Of a DNA stretch of 64,000 nt, positions 14,868-27,678 are shown piece after piece. The notes under the pieces were generated by a model. That model had not been told where the DNA came from, did no database searches, and saw only the letters and a list, made by a program, of their open reading frames with translations. The stretch lies in assembly GCA_025345505.1 (NCBI GenBank), contig JANVCC010000011.1, positions 4,416,602 through 4,480,601 of the forward strand. Direction: 5' to 3'. The DNA is from Todiramphus chloris collaris. Taxonomy: Eukaryota; Chordata; Aves; Coraciiformes; Alcedinidae. Position 1 is the stretch's first letter; every line of letters begins with the position of its first letter. The position numbers and the translations under genes were made by a program.

Positions 14868-14933
14868 CTTTTTTTTTGTTTGTTTGGTTTTTTTTTGTTT
14901 TGTTTTTTTTGTTTGTTTGTTTTTTTTTGTTTA
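14868..14933. repeat. T-rich (TTTG)n tract
   Basis: Runs of eight to nine T bases alternate with TTTG units over about 66 bases. This is the reverse complement of the (AAAC)n type seen at 688 and 49536. Confidence 0.85.
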
Positions 14934-17695
14934 ATCTAATGCCAAAAATAGGTCAAGAGTTGAGAGGGAAGTATATATAATATCTTTGTATGAACTGCTG
15001 ATCTGAGACATCTGATGAAGGAACAACAGGGTCTATATTTTTCTGTTGCTTCTTTTTCCTGTTTGTATATTGTCTCTAGAAATCTAGAAAAAGGCCTTGT
15101 AGTCCTTAGAGAACATCAGACCTGGAAATCTTTATCTAGGCTTTTCTACATTCTATAACAGGTATGTATTGCTCATACTTTTTCACAATATCATATTGAA
15201 GCATGAAAAGAAATTAAGAAAAATCTTTATGGCGTAGTTAAGGGAGATTTAAAAATCCACTGTGGTCAGACTCAGGCTCTTTCTGCCATTGTCCCAAGCC
15301 AGCTGGTGGCAGCCAGATCTAGAAACCACACCTGCAACAATGTGATGCTGTGTTTGAGCTAATCAACTTTCTCAGCAGGATAAATTAGACAAAACCCAGT
15401 TCTCTACTAAGACATCTGTACATCTACATGATTAAACTGGATTCACTTACAAGGAAAAACTGGCCATTGGGTAAGCAGGGGTTAAAAAATAAGGCAGAAG
15501 AATTCATAATTAGTTAAACCACTGACCCCTGGTGAGAGAAGCCTGCAAACAAAGACAGCTTACCATGGAGAGAGTGGTATTCATACCTATCAGAAATTTA
15601 GCACACACAGGCCAGGAAAACCTGATTTACCTCTGGCAAAAAGCATCAACAGTACCCATACCATCATTAAGCCTGGCTACCCAGCACACTGGACTAGGAG
15701 GCACACACAAGAACATGATGTATACTGTGCCCGTTCTTAAAGATTCCACCGTATTAAAAAATCAGAGCTATCAGTGCCTGGAAGATATACAAAGCCTTCT
15801 TCATCCCTATTCTAATGTTTCTTAAAGATTCTTTATATTTGTAAGCTCTTGGTTCAAGGTTATTATTAACTGCCATGCAATTATCACAATAACTTCTGGT
15901 TATCTTGAAACAGAAGCAGAAAGAGATCACATCTGCCTGCTGTTACCTCTGCAGACAAACCTCAAATTTACTGTGCACAAACGTACCTAAGAAGCTCTAA
16001 AGAGTGAGGAAAGAAAGCTGTCCTAGCTGTCCTACAGTGACTGCCATTTATGTTTTCTCTCATCAGCATACAACTCTAGCACCCACAAAGCATACCTAAT
16101 TGGTTTTACTCTTTCCTTCTCAGCTTGCTTCTCTTCCTGCCCTCCTTTACCAAACAGACTTCCCTGTGCAGCAGACATCAATGAATAGTGTTTAAGGAGT
16201 TGCATGGTAATCATCAGGAGAAAACATGATAAAGGTCTGTCTTGTCCAGAGGCCACAGCTGCAAAATATTCTTCTATCAAGAAAACAAAGAAATGTGAGA
16301 GGTAAAAGTGTCTTTCTTTAACCCATGACACATTTGGTAATCTTTGAACAATAGAAGACTAATGTATTGTTGACAGCTCAGCAACCTTCTCTTTTCTTAG
16401 ATTTTTCTTTTTTTTTTTTTTTTTTGTGAACTGGTTATTTACAGTGTTTGTACAGATAGAATGGTATTTTTTTTTTCTCTTGATAAGAAACATAAAAAAC
16501 AACATTCTCTTATCAATCTGGCTAAGTCTGCTCATCCTGCTTTCAGCTGTACATTGACCTTTTCATACTGAGTAATGTGTCCCTTACATGGTTTGTAACA
16601 GATATAGATTGCTTACCTTCTCTTGCTGCTAGATGACATACTGATTAATAGTACCATGAGAACTATCTCCTTGTGATCAATTAATCATCTGTCATAATTG
16701 TTCAGTAGCTAAATAATTATTAATTTTGGGTGCTTGTAATAGTGAAGGTTGACAGTGTTAGAAAGGAGAACACGTTCTCTTTGCTTCGCTGGGGACTTTG
16801 GTCTAAAAATCTCATAATAATAGATATATGTCAAAGCATTTTATCTTTCTGTAATTTGTATTCTAATAAATGCTTTCAGGAAATATATCAAAGCTTTCAT
16901 TAGATGTCTTTTGCTGTGGGAAATTGATAATCAGAAAGCAATGTATTTCTTGGAAACATTGATGGTTTGAAGGATGTCCCAACAACACATCTGCTGTCCT
17001 ACTTCAACAGTAAGATTAATAAATAAAATTATTTATCTTCACTTACTACTCAATGAGCTATGTGCAAATAATTAATCAGATTTATTATCTCCTGGTATTT
17101 ATCAGTGAACAGTATTTGAAAACACCTAACTCATCAGATGTAACAAAGGTGAACTAGATCTTGACATAGCCCCCTGTTCCAATGCTAGCTTCTTATTGGT
17201 CTATAAGGAGTCTCATCTGGAAATGTGGGAGGACTCAATGACTACCTCTTTCCCTTTGGATCTGTAATTTGACCCATCACTGGATAGCATGTTAGGGAGT
17301 TCATAACAAAGGAAAATTTTGGTTCGGCACCATTATATATACCTAAGTACTCAGAAGACAATAGACAAATACAGTATGAATTAATGGAGAAGCATGCCAT
17401 AGGGAAAATGACTTTTTGTTAACCCTTAGAATGCAGACCTGCCTAAAAGTGTGATATTGCTATGTAAATACAATGATATCTGAAACAATGACACTACATC
17501 TTAAAGTTTAAACTCCACAAAAATAATTTCTGCATAGAGAGGTCTTAATTTACACGTTTCCTTTAGAACTTGCAAAAACCAAGACTGTTTTTCCATTATT
17601 CCGTTTCACTACAAAAACCCCAAACAAACCCAAACACAAAACCTAAAATTTACCTAAAATTTACCTAATAGGACAGGCCACTACACCACTGGTTT

Positions 17696-17735
17696 TTCAT
17701 TTCATTTCATTTCATTTCATTTCATTTCATTTCAT
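17696..17735. repeat. (TTCAT)8 pentanucleotide microsatellite
   Basis: Eight uninterrupted copies of TTCAT (equivalently TTTCA or ATTTC), 40 bases in all. The perfect copies suggest the locus is young or still changing in length. Confidence 0.97.
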
Positions 17736-18449
17736 GTTTGAATATATATCCTAATGACAGGGTTTACAAGCAGAAGTTAAGTAGGGTTTTGTACAAATAA
17801 GTAAGCATTATGGTGAGGCAGTTTCTGAAGATGGTATTCTTAGTCCTGATTCCTAATGTTATTCCAAAGGACTACTAAGCCTTTAAATATTATGTATAGC
17901 ATTATAAGATTTTGCAGGTGGGGTGCTGTTTCCTTACTCTACTCTGCATTCCCAAAAAGGAAGGTAAGATTCATGACAGACAACCTAGGGCTTCAGAACA
18001 GAGTTACAGGGTGACTCACCTAGAAGGGAAACAAAGTTCAGCTAGTAGTTTTTTGATATGAAAGAAGTTGTGTAGAGTTTATGTCTGGCGGAGTTTTGAT
18101 TGGTAAATTGGTGATGTCTTTGTTGATTACATTTAATTGATTTTGTCTCCCGAAGTCAAGTCTGTCTTTTGTCCATGACCATAATTGATGAGTGAGCCCT
18201 TCTTGTCTTTTTGCTCTATCCTTGAGTCTTTTGTTGTATTTTCTCCTTCACATCCCACCAAAGGAGGTAGGAGTGAGCAAGAGGCTGCATGGTATTTAGT
18301 ACCATGAAGGTTTAGAGCTTAAAACACAACAGAAGTGTTTCATAAAATGAAGGGATATGTGATCTGTGACCAAGTGCTTCTATGTCACAAGATCTCCAGG
18401 TTCTTTGGCATTCTCCAATTGCTGGAGAAAAAAAACCCCAAAAAAACCC

Positions 18450-18596
18450 AACAACAACAACAACAACAACCAGCAACCTGATGAAACTTGGACATTTTGG
18501 GTTTAGTTTGGGCATTGACATTGTACTAAATAAACTTAAGAGTATATCAGGTAAAAAATCTTATCTTTTCTATTTAATTTGTTGTTGTTGTTGTTC
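18450..18596. repeat. Inverted pair of trinucleotide repeats, (AAC)n and (GTT)n
   Basis: An AAC repeat at about 18450-18471 and a GTT repeat at about 18578-18596 are reverse complements separated by about 106 bases, so either strand could fold into a hairpin with a stem of about 16-18 bp. In overlapping open frames these repeats give runs of Thr or Cys and Val, which is an artefact and not a protein. Confidence 0.85.
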
Positions 18597-20413
18597 CAGT
18601 GAAAGGATGGGCTAAATACATCTTTAAAACATAACACAAAAACACAGTAGAACAGTAAATATTATAATACCAAATTAAATATCAAATGTCATTAAATCTT
18701 GGAAACATTCTTACGCACATATGGCAGCAGTCCACAGCTTCCAAAATTCTCTAGATTAATCAACTGTTGTAATTTCAAATATGTATTTAGTTATCCTAAG
18801 GAAAACCAATTCTTTATATCTTCCTCCTTTTGCAGTTTCTCATTTGAAAATACAAGAGTCCTGTGGTGGCATGTTAAATAGAATCATGATTACACAGTTG
18901 CATAAGCAATAATACTGAAAAAAGCATCAAATTATGGAGCAAATTGAATGACCAGTTCATTTCGATAAGCATCTAATTACACAAGAAAAGATCCCACAAA
19001 TTGCAGTGGTTTCCATTTTCTTGAATGAGAAACTTTGACTTTCAAGGCCTTGGAAATGCATCATTAATCAATGTTACTACCAAACAAATCATCTCTTTTT
19101 GAAGACTTGCAAAATTATTATTATTTCAATACAGAGAGCATGACTTCTGTATTATTTCCTTAGTATATCATGTGAGTTGGAAAATAGATGCTTTATGAGA
19201 AATGAGAAACACTGTTGTTAAACTACACTCTCAAATGATAGTGGTTAATTTTTTATTTAATGATAACACTTTATAAAAGCAATGTGGAATCCAAATATTT
19301 ACATTATGTTGTGTTGCCTCTTGAATAAATTACTGTTCTTAAAGATCAACTTGAGGATTACACACATGTAGATGCCAAGCTTTACCAAAAATAATTCAGC
19401 ATGATTAATGGTCTTTGACTGAAGAAGTTAATGATATGCTCTCATGAAATGTTAACTCTCAGGAACTGTGGGTCAACCTAGCTGAGATTATTTCTTTTCT
19501 GTTTATTTATCTCTAATAGGTGACACTTCTGTTACCTCATATTATTAGAGAATAGATTCCCTTGCAAAACATGGAGCTGGAATCAAAGTCATATCTTAAA
19601 TTCTTCTGAATTTTGTGCAGTCTCCAGATTTGTTCAGGTTACATTAAGTTTTCAGTATGGACAGGGAAGAATTCCCAGAGTCAATTCTCTCAGGAAAACT
19701 TGTTCCTTTTGTTATTTACAGAGCTTGAGCTTTCTACAATCTTCTTGCTAATAAAAAAAAAATTCACCAGAAAGCTAACATAATGACAGCAAACAAGGTT
19801 GGAAAAGTACATTAGAAAAACAGCTCAAATGTCTATTTACCCAGCATTAATAAATGCCCAGGTGGTTTGAATCCCTTTTGCATTGCTAAATCAGTGCAGC
19901 AAATAACAGAGGACAAGAGGAAAAAAATGAAAGGCATTTCTACAGAGGTAAGAGAGTACACAAGACTTAATTATCTCCCAAGAATAAATGAACATGACTA
20001 GATAGCTATATTCTACATTGTTGCAGTTTTGCAACACTGTCACCATTAATTTCACATTTTACTCTATCTTGAGTCATATTTTAAGCCTTTGTGGAAGTGA
20101 GTTGTAGCAAGTAAGTAGTCCTACATAAGATCTTCAGGAATAAAGAAATAGTTCCTGACACAAAACCAGTCTTGGACACATCTTTGGAACTTAGGTGGGT
20201 TATAGGCACTAAATGCTTAATACTACAGTCCCAAGTCCTTTGAATCAGTGTTGCCCAGTCCTGGAGGTCCCCATGTTTCATGCACCCATAGTCACCTGCT
20301 GTTTAAGCATATGCAAAAATACCATGGGTTTTGCAGGACTGAATTTGACAGCCCTTTTGCATAGGTTTTGTGATTGATTATTATAGATTTGATGGATTAT
20401 AAAAAATAATTTT

Positions 20414-20563
20414 AAAAAACCCAAAACCCCATTGTTTTATCAAAGCTTAGAGGAGGCACACAAGTGTAAAGTATTACTGCTTAGCTTAAACTAACAGGGT
20501 TGTTTTGGGTTTTTTTGTGGTGTTTTTTGCGGTTTTGTTTTGTTTTATTTTGTTTTGTTGTTT
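20414..20563. repeat. Foldback T/G-rich block
   Basis: An A/C-rich arm at 20414-20430 is nearly the reverse complement of a G/T-rich arm at 20497-20516 (two extra bases in the second arm). It is followed by TTTTG-type repeats to about 20563. No transposon was recognised. Confidence 0.6.
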
Positions 20564-21273
20564 TCTCTTTAAAACTTATATTCATCTCTTCTTTCATCAA
20601 GAATACAAGTATTCTGATTTTTCTCAGACAATGTAAAACAAGCCTTCCTGGATGATAACATAACTACTGTGTGTTAAAATCTCCATTCTAATGATCACAT
20701 CTGTGCAAGTATTACTGTCTAACAACAATATTCAATATTTTGTACTATATAATGAGATACATCTGACAATCTGGACTATCCAAAGGAAAAACTACACAAT
20801 AAAAACCTTTCAAACTTTACTTTAAAAAATGTTGTATGATAACAGGTGGGCTATGCTATCACCTTTAATTAGTTTAGTTTGATTATCACCTCGTCAAGTC
20901 AGTCAGCTGGAAGTCAATGTTAACATTTCAGAAATAACGAATGAACTGATGACAAAATATGGAAGTAAAACAGGCTCCAGCTGGGTTGAACACAAGAGGC
21001 TGACAGGCTGTCATGATCTGTCAGATTTTGACTTCTAGCAAATAAAGAGCATTTCTAGATAGCTTTATAAGAAGTTAGTTCATCTCAAAAGGGATGGATG
21101 GTATATCAACTGCTTTGAGAATTCAGCATGAATCCATGCATCAAATAGGTACATATGAAGCTTTATTCTATCTGACCTTGCTAGTGCAGTCAAATAAGTA
21201 ACTCCATCTACATAGACTTTGTATTTGGATGAAGGCTAGTTGGGTGTAATTCGATCTAGAGAAGTACAGAGAA

Positions 21274-21352
21274 GTATATATAGGTATAGATTAGATATAG
21301 GATAGATAGATAGATAGATGATATAGGTATAGATAATAGAGGTAGAGATAGA
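21274..21352. repeat. GATA-rich microsatellite, degenerate
   Basis: A core of perfect GATA copies at 21301-21319 sits inside about 80 bases of degenerate ATAG and TAGA units. GATA-type repeats are widespread in vertebrates, and this one is short. Confidence 0.85.
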
Positions 21353-22002
21353 GCCTAAGCTAGAGATGATATAGAACTTATTGATGACTGGGGAGAGGGC
21401 AGTAGGAGAGAAGCTGAAAATTGCCATATTCTCACTTAACTGAAAGCCTGTGGCTACTACTTAGAAAACAAAGGGCTAACCCCAAGGCTGTGGACATGAA
21501 CGGAAATTTTTCATGTGTCTTTTTTATGGATTTTAGCAGACTCCAGACTTACAGTCTTATCTATTAGTATTTTATCTAAAAATAGTTCTGACCAGAGTAA
21601 AGTAGTTCTAAAAAAGCCGTGATTTTTGCTTCATAAAATATTTTGTGATATCACAAGTGCAAAGAAGATGTAACCTTACAGATAGTGTCATCACTCCTTG
21701 TACTAGAACGCTATTGAATGTAGTTATTTGAAGATTTATAGGGTACTGAAAATAAAATATATTTTCCTTCTTCTTTATTAATTGTGTATTTATTGGGTTG
21801 ACATTATTCATTAAGTCAGTTGTTATCCCCAAAATAACTGAGCTGAAGGGATGGCTTTTTGTTGTTTTAAGGATGATCATCTCAGGACTATATTATTAAA
21901 TATATTCTGGCATTCGTTATTGTGAGTCTTTACTAATGAAAAAAAAAAAAAAAATACACTGTCAATTCACTAGAATATGTGAATTCAGAGGAATCAGGTG
22001 AT

Positions 22003-22200
22003 CACAGGAGCCACAATGTGGTTGAGGTTTAAGGGAAGTCTGGAGATTTGTTCCAGGCACCAGCTCAAACCATAGTGAGCTACAGCACATTGCTCAGGGC
22101 TGCATCCCATTGAGTTTTGAATATCTCCAGGGATGGAGACTCCACCACCTCTCTGGTCAGCCCTGATGGAAAATAGACTTAATCTTAAATTGAATTTCTT
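22003..22200 (-). mobile_element. CR1 LINE 3' fragment, antisense
   Basis: Read on the minus strand this gives the CR1 pattern: gagtctccatccctggagat (about 22125-22144), then a diverged 3' UTR ending in an aacctcaaccacattgtgg-like phrase near 22010-22028. It is older and more diverged than the copy beside it at 22299. It abuts the LTR end at 22208, so three element pieces lie almost end to end here. Confidence 0.8.
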
Positions 22201-22207
22201 GCACACT

Positions 22208-22298
22208 TGTCATGGTTTAGGGTCAAGGCAGCCTGCTAGACCTATAGCAGATTCTCTTTGTTAGGCCTCCTCCTTCCCCATAGGGGAAGAGAAAGGGA
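22208..22298 (-). mobile_element. ERVL-like LTR, 3' (U5) end fragment
   Basis: On the plus strand this begins tgtcatggtttagggtcaag, the reverse complement of the terminal part of the complete LTR at 47990-48782. Shared blocks are the TGTCA start, the tttagggtca phrase, a ggcagcc block and ggggaagagaaagggaa. The rest of the LTR is missing where CR1 sequence begins at about 22299. The family assignment is inferred from the full copy. The fragment is too short for a duplication to be tested. Confidence 0.8.
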
Positions 22299-22475
22299 AT
22301 CATAGAATGGTAGGGGTTGGAAGGGACTCAATGGGTGCAAGCCCCCTCCCAGCACAAGAACACCTAGGGCATGCCACATCAGAACACATCCAGGCAGGTC
22401 TTGAAAGTCTCCAGAGAAGGAGACTCCACAACCTCCCTGGGCAGACTGTTCCAGTGCTCTGTCACTTCTGCAAAC
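22299..22475 (-). mobile_element. CR1 LINE 3' fragment, antisense
   Basis: It starts (plus strand) with the CR1 3' end tcatagaatggtaggggttg and continues through the conserved block agaaggagactccacaacct followed by ccctgggcag, which is the reverse complement of the ORF2 C-terminal coding region (residues [14 protein letters not shown] in the minus-strand frame at 22379-22579). A 9-base direct repeat, agaaaggga, lies on both sides (22290-22298 and 22533-22541). That would fit insertion into the neighbouring LTR, although the sequence between 22476 and 22532 is not clearly CR1. Confidence 0.88.
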
Positions 22476-22982
22476 AAAAGAAAAAGTGGATCTATAATTC
22501 CTCTCTGTAGCTGTGTTGATGGCATAAACCACAGAAAGGGAGATAAGTTATGCAAGATGAAAAACTGATGTAAGAACAAAACACTATAAAATGACTACAA
22601 ATAAATATAGTCTGAGAAATGGATAGTCTATGCATTGGAAGACTGATTTTAGAACAAAATTCCAATCACAGTATTAGAAGAGTAAAATTATTTTTTATGG
22701 AGCATGGTAGTCTGAGGTGGCAAGGAATAGGACCCTGACTCATTAATTTATTGTCGGCTTTATGTTTCTAAATGATAACCTCTTAAAACTTAGAGGGTAA
22801 GGAAAAACACTTCTCTGTCCATCCCACAGATCAATTGGAGATGTATTTTGTACACTGAGATGGGAGAGAAAACTATTTCCTATGCATGTCTTCTGAAAGA
22901 ACACAAAATGATGGTCCCACCATTCCCTGTGATCTGAAGTTAGAAACTCACCTAAAAGAAAACCAACAGAATGTTGTTTGGT

Positions 22983-23020
22983 TTTTTTTTATTATTTTTC
23001 TTTTTTTTTTTTTTTTTTGG
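22983..23020. repeat. T-rich low-complexity tract
   Basis: Runs of T broken by an ATTATTTTTC segment and ending with about 18 T bases. It creates Phe-rich or Lys-rich frames on the two strands, which should not be taken as genes. Confidence 0.85.
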
Positions 23021-23840
23021 TTTGTTTTCAGTCTGAAGTGGATATACCCCAGGGAAAGAAGGAGGAGAAGAAAAGATGAAAGGGAGCATGGTAAGAGGAT
23101 AGGCACTGCTTGTAACATTAGAGACATTTTGTACGGTATCAGCTTGCAGTCTATAAATTTGTACTCTATGATAGGACATTCTACAATATGTAGGATATAT
23201 GTAATCTGCACATACAGATTTTTGTATAATTGATAAACTTGTTCTATTTTTAGATTGAAATAAATGCCAATAGCTTCTTTCTGCTTTCTCCAACACAGTT
23301 TAAATGTCTTTCCTAGTTGGTTGCTGCACACTTGCAGCAGAATTTGGTTGTTATTGTGCATGCACTTTTGTACATGGAAGTTATATGTAAACAACTAAGA
23401 AAGGCTTTTATCAGTCACTTTGAGATAACTTTTTTTTTTCATCACAATGATGAGATTAAAAAGAATATGGATACAAAACATGGCTACAAAACATCCTGAC
23501 TCTTCACTGGCAGCTGCAATTGCTACTCCTGGACAAATGAAGCATCATAACTTTACTTACTATACAAGGAGACTAACAGAATCCAAAGAGCTGCAACAAC
23601 AAAAAAGAATTTTCAGCCAGTGAAGTTTGGTTATGCTTCTGTCTTACAGAACAGTCACATGCTTTATAACACTATGTCCCCCAGAAAGACCTGATAATTA
23701 GAAGAGTATTCCTATGTGTCCTGTGCCTCCCATTCTGCACAGCTCTTGTCACTGCTCTGGCAAATGCGGACACCCAACCCTTGCCAAGGGCACCAGTGCC
23801 TTTCACTGGTCAAAAGTCAACTCATATATATCTATTTGTT

Positions 23841-23870
23841 CTTGCCTTGCCTTGCCTTGCCTTGCCTTGC
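23841..23870. repeat. (CTTGC)6 pentanucleotide microsatellite
   Basis: Six perfect tandem copies of CTTGC, 30 bases. The unit is GC-richer than its surroundings. Confidence 0.97.
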
Positions 23871-26800
23871 CATTCTTTCTCTGTATAACATAATATCATT
23901 TCAAGAAACATTTTCATTTTAAAATCTGCCCCACTTTTAAGACACAGAGAAACATTTATGGAAATTACTGCTTACTTGGGGGAATGAAATGGTAGAATAA
24001 ACTAGAGGTAAATAAACTAGTGGTTTTATTGTCAGGCATGTTTTACGTCCTGAGTAAGACTTGTTTAGGTATTCACATGTGAGGTAGGTTTCAAAGTTAC
24101 TTTTACAGTCCTTGAAGATCAAGAATATACTCCATGTTCAGTTAACAAGACATTGTCAATTTGGGGTGAAGAGAATTTCCAAGGTTCATTTAACTTATTT
24201 GCTAGATCCCTGTAACTCACATGTTGTTACCTAATCATACATATTATAACCTGAACCTGAATCCTACTCAAAGTTTCTCTTGGAAAATAATTTGTCCATA
24301 ATGAATCAGAACTCAGGAAGACCAGCAGATGTAATCACATGCTGCTATTTTCCTCCTCAGACTGCCCTTGACGACCACTGAAAAAAACTGGATAAGAAAG
24401 AAATATCAAAATCTAAAAGAGACCTTAATGGAAGAAAATGTTGAAGCTGTTGAGCTCAAATGTAAAGACTTTCCCAATAAAATCATCTTAGGACCAAAGA
24501 GATTGTTCCAGATTTTGGATAGCAGGCACTGATCTTTCAATAATGTGGAGGAAGAAGTTGAAAGGTGTGGCTGCTTATATGAAGAAACTGCAGATCTAAG
24601 CAGGGTGGAAGAAAAGTTCTTCTGGAGGATTCATTCATGTGTTTCCTCTTGCAGACCAGTGCCTTGCTACAGTGGCTGACCCAGTGAATGTTCTTCCTTC
24701 ACTGGTTATGTGAGAGAATTCCTAACAGTTTCAAACCATGTAGTGTGTACTACATACTTATCCATTATCAAGTAATTTAACTCCTTGGTTTGCTTTTGGG
24801 TCATTGTACACATTGCTTTATTTCAGTTCCAGGCTCTCTTTTGGAGGGAACTAACTAGTTCTTTCATGGATAACACCTGGATGAGAGTCCAGAAAGTTTT
24901 CCCCAACGACCACCTTTAATAAATAATATGAATGAGACCACATCTTATCCAGACTTATCCACCCTGAAAAAATGCCAGATGATTTTATATCCTTAAACAT
25001 CTCTACACAGCTTTATATCATGCAACACACATCCTTGGCATCATGCTAAGTTGCAAAAAAAACATCACTGTATTTTAATTACTTACTTCAATAAGCATGC
25101 ACAAAAGGAGACACCTGAGCAAATACCTTTACAGACTGTATGTGATGATCCTATTTTATAATAACGTATCCCTAAGTGGTATCAATGCAAGCTAGTCTCC
25201 ACATTGTTTACATATAATCCACTGGATTACTTCACTACTCAATGGAGTGAATGAAAAGAAATGGCCATTTTAGTTAGGGCAGCAAGTATTGAACCTCCAA
25301 AGTCCTTTTTTTTCACTGTTGTTTAGTAACACTGCAGCAAAATCTTAGTCCAAGACCTTGACATGACCCATGATGAACAACGAGGTACATGATATTTTGG
25401 ACTACCCTCAGGACTAAGCGGCATGCCTTTTAATCAGCTCAAGACAGACTTATAATAGACTTTAATGTCTTTTCTATTTTGTTCTCATTGCCATGATACA
25501 GGCTTGGTTTGATAACACAATTTTAGAACATTACTGTGTAAGTAGCTTTCATATTGAATTAGCAAACTATATAACAAGAGCATAAGAAAATGAATGCATG
25601 CTAGACATCTCTTACAATAAGCTTCTGCATCTTTTCACTACAAAATGACATCTGTGACCTTTCGCTTCCCTTTTCAATACAATCAGTCAGTATGAAAAGT
25701 GCTGCTCTACTGTTAAAAATAGATCACCTCATCTATTAAATGTTGTTCAGCAAAACATTTATGTTAGCCTTGAAAAAATAGATGCTAACAATAGAAAAAA
25801 AATATCTTGCATTTCTGTTTTCTTAAAAAAATGTATAGAATTATATATTACTGTGCTTGTGTTGTCTTTTATTAGCTTGACACTGTGGATCCATAATGAC
25901 TAATACTAGACCTGTGTACTGCCATAGCACACACAGCAGCACTACTTGCTCCAGATCTGAATCACACACTTGAATGTCTTTGTCAAATTAGCACCTGATA
26001 CAGAATTTATATCACCTTTGTATTAGCTGAAAGACTAACACAATACCTGATCTGGTAAGAAGCTGCATGGTTGAGGTTAGCATGCAGGTATATTTTTAAG
26101 GGGTGTACCTTAGGATAGTTTAAACCAAAGCTGCACTGGATGCACCATGCAGTGTTGCTTTTAAGTGTGTGCTAATGTCAGATTTCCTGTACTGTTCAGT
26201 GAGAAACTGAAACACTTGTTTATCCTGAACTGACCTTTAAAGATTCTTTCACCAACTTGACCTATGAGTTTGGTCATCTTCAATCCCTTAAAGCTCTTCC
26301 TCAAAATTCATCTGTGGCAAGGACAGGACAATAGCTACAGATGGTACTCAGGTGCCCCAAGTTTCTTCCTCTGTCCAGAGAAACAAAATCCAGTGTAGTC
26401 TGACCATGCAGGTATCTAAGCCTTGAGGTAGAGTGATGATTCGAAAATTAACCCATTCAAGGAAGAGTCAATTCTCTTTCCTTTGCATGATAAGTCAGCT
26501 GACTCAAAATCTATTCACTTTCTCACTTGCATCTGAGTACACGCACTTTTTTTTAAGAATACCATGCTGTTTTGCTTTATTTAATTAATTTTTTAAGCCA
26601 TTTTATAAATATATCTGCACATTTCTGCATTTTCTATACCTCTTGAACAAATTCTTTGTAGTTATTAAATTTTTTCACTTATAGGTGTGAAAATTTCTCA
26701 AGGAGAGGCACCTCTTGGTGCTGGTAATATTACTTTATTAGCTACTTTATTAAATTAATTAGTAAATTAATAATTTATTACAATATTGACTGAATTATTT

Positions 26801-27658
26801 TTTCCAAGGATTTGTCTATATGTTTAATTTCTGATCCAGTGTTATGCTTGCCATGTATGTCATATAATTTGGCTCGAGATTATTGACAGACTGTTGTCTA
26901 CTGTGATTTGTTGCAGCTCCAGTAGATTGCATAGAGTTGTTTGCACAGAATATGTTACACTAATTGAGTTTGTGTGATATGCTCATAAGTGTAAAAATAA
27001 TGGCATTTTATGGTTTTGTTGATAACAGTCACACAATGTAGAAAAATGTCTTGGGTTCTCTAAAGTTTATGGAAAAAAATACCACTTCCTTTCCCAATGT
27101 CAGGACTTCTGTCAAGATATTTTTCTGTCTGTTGAATCTGATAAGTTGTAAAAAGCCTTATTGTAGTGTTGTTCATGGAGATATGAGTCACATTGTAAGA
27201 AAAATGGAAAAGGAACAGTAACTGTCACATATAGATGTAAGCCACATGACAAGTACACCAAGAAAAAAAAAAACCAATAAGCTATTTGGTATACACAGAA
27301 CACAGGAAAAGAAGAAATCTGATACCCTCATATGTAATTGTTCATTCATAAAGAACAGAACTTTTTGTACTTTACCCACTACCACCTGTTTTTCTGTTCC
27401 TTCACCTTTGAGGGCTTGTGCCCAGTGCTGTTGTACAGCTGTGGGTGCTGATAACATAATCACAGCACATTGTGCTCCGGGTTCATTTTCTAAACAAATC
27501 AAGCAGGGGAAGCAACACTGTTTGGGTGTTGGGCAAATCTGTAAAAATATTAACCAGAGATCAAGAAACCTGAGATTAGATGATTTCTGTCCCTTCAGGA
27601 TCTGACCCTATCCTGAGGACTCCGTTCAAAGGTACTATAGTTCCCTTTTGCAGACAGG

Positions 27659-27678
27659 AAAAAAAAAAAAAAAAAAAC
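27659..27678. repeat. Poly(A) run
   Basis: About 19 A bases, followed by CAGG and more A-rich sequence. No retroposed gene body is recognisable upstream. Confidence 0.9.

Larger units (their letters stand above)
13026..21999. other. Gene-free stretch with simple repeats
   Basis: No supported gene. It contains a perfect 18-bp palindrome (13742), a T/TTTG tract (14868), a pure TTTCA pentamer repeat (17696), an AAC and GTT inverted pair (18450-18596), a foldback T/G-rich block (20414-20563) and a GATA-rich patch (21274-21352). The open frames at 15532-15825 and 16032-16331 have no recognisable domain. Confidence 0.55.

Noticed and set aside
22886..23394. Overlapping frames of 114-148 codons on both strands
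   Set aside because: They are built around a T-rich tract and have no domain. They shadow each other in several frames.
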